A stretch of DNA of 23,359 bases. Source: Allomyces macrogynus ATCC 38327 (taxonomy: Eukaryota; Blastocladiomycota; Blastocladiomycetes; Blastocladiales; Blastocladiaceae). The notes below the pieces were generated by a model. That model worked only from the letters and a program-made list of their open reading frames with translations, was not told the origin of the DNA and made no database searches. The position numbers and the translations under genes are program-made. Position 1 is the stretch's first letter; each line of letters begins with the position of its first letter. The stretch lies in the NCBI GenBank assembly GCA_000151295.1, contig GG745338.1, positions 711,756 through 735,114 of the forward strand. Direction: 5' to 3'. Below, one piece after another: positions 19,799-23,359 of the stretch.

Positions 19799-20564
19799 CT
19801 GGATTTTAGCGGCGTGTGGCCGCGGTGTCCGGGGGTCGTGTTGTTGTTTTAGCGTCAATCCATGTACCATGTCCAATGTACCGTCAATCAATTGCCACCG
19901 GCCTGGATTGATGCTTGAGAATGATGCAAAAGCACGGAGCCGACACTTTCCACCCTGGGAATGGGCGCATGCTGGTCGTTGTGGGGGATCGGGCAGTGTC
20001 TCAACCTCGACAATCGGCTCTGAGCTGAAATGAGACGCGAACCGCATGCGCCGCTCCTCCGCCCTCTACCCCACATTATCCCTGCACAAGCAGCTCAACT
20101 GGATAGCCTATTTCAGGCCACCGGACGGTCCCTCCCCGTTCGCGTCCAGTGTCACAGGCGCTGCCAACCTCGAAACGGGGTGATCAGGCGATCCAGCGTG
20201 ACGCTCCCGGCGCGCGCTGGCATGCGGAGCTCGCAGCCGACACGAGCACGGTTCCCGTGAAGTCGCGGCGGGCGCGGCCGCTGCGCCGGTAGCATTTAAC
20301 ACGGTTGTGGAAATGATGGCGCATTGGCGTCGTTACGCGCGACATAGTGTACGGCCAGCGGTGCGTGGCATGTTGGCGGTGATGTGCAAGGCGTGGCATG
20401 ATGGCCGTAGTGAGTGACGCGGCGGACCAGCCTTTCCGCCCCCTTTCGATACGACGAGGGTGCAAGTGCGGCAACACTCTCCACCGGAAGTCGTTGCCGG
20501 TGGGCGCAGGGCCAAAGAGATGTAGCCATTTGCAAAGTGTGACAACGGTTGCACTCTGTATGTA

Positions 20565-20614
20565 TTTATTCCGCGTCCTTCGCAATCAACATCCCGCGAC
20601 TCGCCCACTCGGTC
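20565..20614 (-). pseudogene. Relic of a second sulfurtransferase 3' end
   Basis: This 50-bp stretch matches 12555-12604 with 4 mismatches and encodes, on the minus strand, TEWASRGMLIAKDAE followed by a stop, against TEWASRGMPIVKDAE in the intact gene. Homology stops abruptly at the CGGT junction with DPH6-like sequence. Confidence 0.85.
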
Positions 20615-20795
20615 GAGGGCGACGAGGACATCGCGGAGGGCATGCCGGATATCAAGATATTTGAGCCCAAGATGGTGGCCAGGTGTCATGCCGTCCAGCA
20701 TTTATTTTGCGTCATGTTTGTGTACCTATCCGAAAATTACATTTTTTTTCCTGTTTATTTCTCCACCATTGTCGGTGATAGATTGAACTGGTTTG
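20610..20795 (+). pseudogene. Relic of a second DPH6 3' end and 3' flank
   Basis: From the CGGT junction the sequence follows 14854 onward: VEGDEDIAEG in the DPH6 frame, against VEKDEDGEKE in the intact gene. The 3' flank then matches in blocks such as AAAATTAC and TTTCTCCACCAT (20737-20770 versus about 14990-15025). The original stop codon is lost. About 2.25 kb of the ancestral locus, covering most of both genes and their promoter, is missing between the two relic halves. Confidence 0.75.
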
Positions 20796-21131
20796 TATCA
20801 TGGAGCAGCGACGCGATCTGCCGGGAACGGCGGCCCATGGTGCCTCGCACTCGTGATGACGTCGAATTGATCTTGTCTCATGCATGACTTCCAACCCCCT
20901 CGGATCCCACCAAAAGCCAAGGTGAGCACGGATTATCAAACGACGTTTGCGCATAACGACACATCACAACTGTCTTGTCCGCCCTGGCCCAAGCACATAA
21001 AGACAATTAAGGTAGCAGAATGCATTTGCGTGGGTCAAAACAGCGACAGCAAATCGACACACAAATCACAAGCACATCCGCGTCGAAATTATCTACACCA
21101 AGTCTACAAAATCAAAAACCTCTCCACCGGC

Positions 21132-23359
21132 TCACTGCGCCGTCAGCGCCGCGACCTTCCCCAGACACTCATTCTCTACCACCGCCGGGCGCGCCTTGGC
21201 GTCCGGCAACCCGGCCGACCGCCTACTCAGCAGTGCCGCGGGTACGCTCATACACTCGTGCTTCCGCAATGCCGGATCATCCCCAGCGCCCGCAGGACAC
21301 ACTTCGCGCATGAACCACGCGCCGAGTTTCGCCAGCTTGTGCGCCTTGCCCGCGACCCCCGTCGCACACGCCGGGTCAATGAACGCCGCGCTGGCGCGCG
21401 TACAGACGTCGATCGGGGAGTCGCCCGCACACGGGGCCGACCGCCCGTGGATCGACGAAAAGTCGCGCACCGCGAGTTTGCCGGACCGGTTGATAACAGC
21501 GCACGACGCGCGGGATTGGCACAGCGATGCGTGGGACTTGAACGCGGTCGCGAATGCGCGCGCGGGCGAGCCCGACGTAGTGAGGAGTGTGCGGAAAAAT
21601 GCGCGCGCGGGCTCGGTTGGGCGTACAAGATAGTTGACGGCACTCACGGACCCGGTGGGTTCGTACTGGCCCGCCATTTCCGCGTCGGCCGCATCGAGCC
21701 AGGCCGTGTACGACGGCCACACTGCGCGCACGTAACTCGCGTCGATGGACGCGGCGTGCACCGTGTACCCGAGGTCGAGCAGCGCCGACGTCACGCGCGG
21801 CAGGACCCACTGGGCACCCTCGGACGTGGCGTTGTAGCACGGCAGGTTCATGGCGAGACACGACGTGAGCGAGCCCGCGTCCTCGGCAGCGACCAGGAAC
21901 TGCGGCGCCTGCCCGTGCTTGACGAGCGAGTAGACGGCGTTTTCGAGCAACGCCCGGGAGGCCGCGTGGTACGGGATCACGGTCAGCTGCATGTCGCGCG
22001 CCTGCACGGCCGCGAGCGCGGGCAGGTCGTTGACGAGCGGCGCGTACTTGGCCTTGAGCAGGCCCGGCGGGAGGAGCCACGGGTGCGCGAGGTGCGCGAC
22101 GACAGTGTTCTGCACTTCGGGTTTCGCGAGATAGGCGATCGGATCAGCGGCGTCGTGGATCAGGCCCGACATTTCGTGCGTGAACTCGTAGTCGGCCTCG
22201 AACCCGAGCACCTTCTTGGCCTTGCACGTATCGGCGAGCGTGCCCACCAAGTCGTTGCGGCGTTCATCGACATGCTTGTGGTCGGGCGAGACCAGGTCAG
22301 CGACCTCGTGCACCGAGTGCCCGACCCCGGTGCCGGCATTCACGACCATGGCGCGGTGCGGACTCTGCTGCGCGAGGATCAGCGCCTTGGTAATGTCGCG
22401 CGCGTGAATGAAGTCGCGGTAGTGCGACCCGTCGCCCTCAATCGGCAGCGGCTGGTGGTCCATCCACTTCTTGAGGAAGACTCCGGTCACGATCGCGTAC
22501 GCGCCGGTCGTCGGCTGCCGCGGGCCATAGACCATGAAGAACCGCACCGCGATCGTCGGCAAGTTGAAGATGCGATCGTACAGATCCATTTGGATCTCGC
22601 CCTCGTACTTGGTCGCCGAGTACGGCGTGAGCAAGTTGGGCGGGTCGACCTCGTTCATCGGCACTTTCCCGTTGCCGTAGTACGTCGACGACGCGGCATA
22701 AACCACCTTCTTGACCCCGGCAATCCGCGACGCGTTGAGCACGTTCACCGTCCCGCCGACGTTCGTGTCGAGACAGAACCGCGCCATCGCCGGGTCCTTC
22801 ATGCTCGGCGCGACTTTCGACATGGCCGCGAGGTGGTAGACGTAGTCGACGCCCTGCACGGCCTGCAAGATCGTGTCCTGGTCCATGATATCGCCATAGA
22901 CAAACTCGACGTTTGCGTGCGTGACGAGGTGCGCGATATTGTGCAGGTACCCCGTCGCCAAATTGTCGAGGATCCTCACCTTGTAGCCCAACGCCAGCAG
23001 CTTCTCGACCAGGTGCGACCCAATGAACCCGGACCCGCCCGTGACAAGCGCCGTAGTCGCGTTCGCGACGGGCACCGGCTCCTTACGCGTGAATGGCAGG
23101 TCCGCACAGGGGTCCCGTGCCGCGGGGCGAATCACCGCGCGGTAATCGCCCGGCGCGGATGTCGGGACGACGGCTGCAGTCATGCCGAGCAAGACCAACG
23201 CGGCAAATGCCAAGACCGCAGCAGCGAGCAAAGGGACCACAGGGGTCAACGCGAGCCGCGATGCCGTGGCGGGGCGCGGGAGCGTGTCAATACTGTCGCT
23301 GTCGGCGTCAATGACGGGCTCAGCGACGTCCGAGAGCGGGACTTGGTCGCGCAAACGGG
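21132..23359 (-). CDS. Inverted paralogue of the SDR-glycosyltransferase fusion, 5' end outside window
   Basis: An uninterrupted frame of at least 740 codons runs off the right edge; its start and any polytopic exons lie outside. Visible in order: an acidic linker, one hydrophobic segment (around AVLAFAALVLLGMTAAVV), the SDR domain with TGGSGFIG, YSATK and VYGPRQP intact, and a GT77-like C-terminal region. The SDR is almost identical to the + strand copy. The transferase part has diverged: the DTD motif (19036-19044 in the partner) reads Ser-Ile-Asp at 21741-21749, NTGNY reads SAVNY, and DQRAF reads PARAF. About 17 residues are missing after the NATS segment. The epimerase should still work, while the transferase probably lacks metal-nucleotide binding. 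The long intact frame argues against a simple pseudogene. It could act as an epimerase only, or as a partner of the active copy. Confidence 0.85.
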   Translation of the reverse strand, partial: RLRDQVPLSDVAEPVIDADSDSIDTLPRPATASRLALTPVVPLLAAAVLAFAALVLLGMTAAVVPTSAPGDYRAVIRPAARDPCADLPFTRKEPVPVANATTALVTGGSGFIGSHLVEKLLALGYKVRILDNLATGYLHNIAHLVTHANVEFVYGDIMDQDTILQAVQGVDYVYHLAAMSKVAPSMKDPAMARFCLDTNVGGTVNVLNASRIAGVKKVVYAASSTYYGNGKVPMNEVDPPNLLTPYSATKYEGEIQMDLYDRIFNLPTIAVRFFMVYGPRQPTTGAYAIVTGVFLKKWMDHQPLPIEGDGSHYRDFIHARDITKALILAQQSPHRAMVVNAGTGVGHSVHEVADLVSPDHKHVDERRNDLVGTLADTCKAKKVLGFEADYEFTHEMSGLIHDAADPIAYLAKPEVQNTVVAHLAHPWLLPPGLLKAKYAPLVNDLPALAAVQARDMQLTVIPYHAASRALLENAVYSLVKHGQAPQFLVAAEDAGSLTSCLAMNLPCYNATSEGAQWVLPRVTSALLDLGYTVHAASIDASYVRAVWPSYTAWLDAADAEMAGQYEPTGSVSAVNYLVRPTEPARAFFRTLLTTSGSPARAFATAFKSHASLCQSRASCAVINRSGKLAVRDFSSIHGRSAPCAGDSPIDVCTRASAAFIDPACATGVAGKAHKLAKLGAWFMREVCPAGAGDDPALRKHECMSVPAALLSRRSAGLPDAKARPAVVENECLGKVAALTAQ
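22140..23060 (-). repeat. Near-identical SDR segment shared with the + strand fusion gene
   Basis: Inverted partner of 17671-18591, about 3.5 kb away. The pair could drive gene conversion or inversion of the DNA between them. Confidence 0.92.

Larger units (their letters stand above)
19657..21131. other. Convergent intergenic region with gene relics
   Basis: Nearly 1.5 kb between two convergent paralogues, without an intact gene. It holds a G-rich tract at 19776-19798 and the sulfurtransferase/DPH6 relic at 20565-20795. The stretches 19800-20560 and 20800-21131 show nothing recognisable. Confidence 0.6.

Overview
The window looks like nuclear DNA from a GC-rich, intron-containing fungus. Short introns (54-104 nt, GT...AG), long Thr/Ser-rich secreted-protein tails, a DPH6 homologue and fungal-type sulfurtransferase genes all point to a eukaryote. 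Strong local gene duplication, GC-rich codons and divergence from familiar Dikarya proteins suggest an early-diverging zoosporic fungus, possibly Blastocladiomycota. That placement is inference; no rRNA or marker phylogeny is available here.

Layout, left to right. (1) 1-2480: a damaged gene for a secreted lysozyme/GH19-like protein with a mucin-like tail containing a 192-bp dimeric repeat. It has an in-frame TAG and a probable frameshift. (2) 2978-12094: a tandem array of four alpha/beta-hydrolase fold-3 (HSL/steryl-deacetylase-like) genes on the + strand. All share one phase-0 intron at the same codon. Copies 1 and 3 carry a 566-bp near-identical tract, which suggests gene conversion. Copy 2 has gained a C-terminal tail of 10-residue repeats. 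(3) 12556-14957: a divergent pair, a mitochondrial-type 3-mercaptopyruvate sulfurtransferase (-) and a diphthine-ammonia ligase DPH6 (+). They share a 284-bp promoter that contains a tRNA-like fragment. (4) 16199-19656: a five-exon gene for a predicted 1055-residue protein that joins a polytopic membrane region, an NDP-sugar epimerase/dehydratase (extended SDR) and a GT77-like nucleotide-diphospho-sugar transferase. (5) 19657-21131: a gene-poor spacer holding a relic in which the 3' end of a second sulfurtransferase gene is fused to the 3' end of a second DPH6 gene across a deletion. (6) 21132-23359: an inverted paralogue of the fusion gene, cut by the window edge.

The most interesting object is the membrane-SDR-glycosyltransferase fusion and its inverted copy. 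Their epimerase halves are identical at the DNA level over about 740 bp. In the copy, the glycosyltransferase half has lost the DxD motif and other conserved residues. This looks like one enzyme that both makes and transfers a sugar nucleotide at a membrane, plus a sister copy kept for its epimerase (or for a regulatory role) while its transferase decays. The hydrolases probably act on lipid esters at a membrane; nothing in the sequence ties them functionally to the sugar genes.
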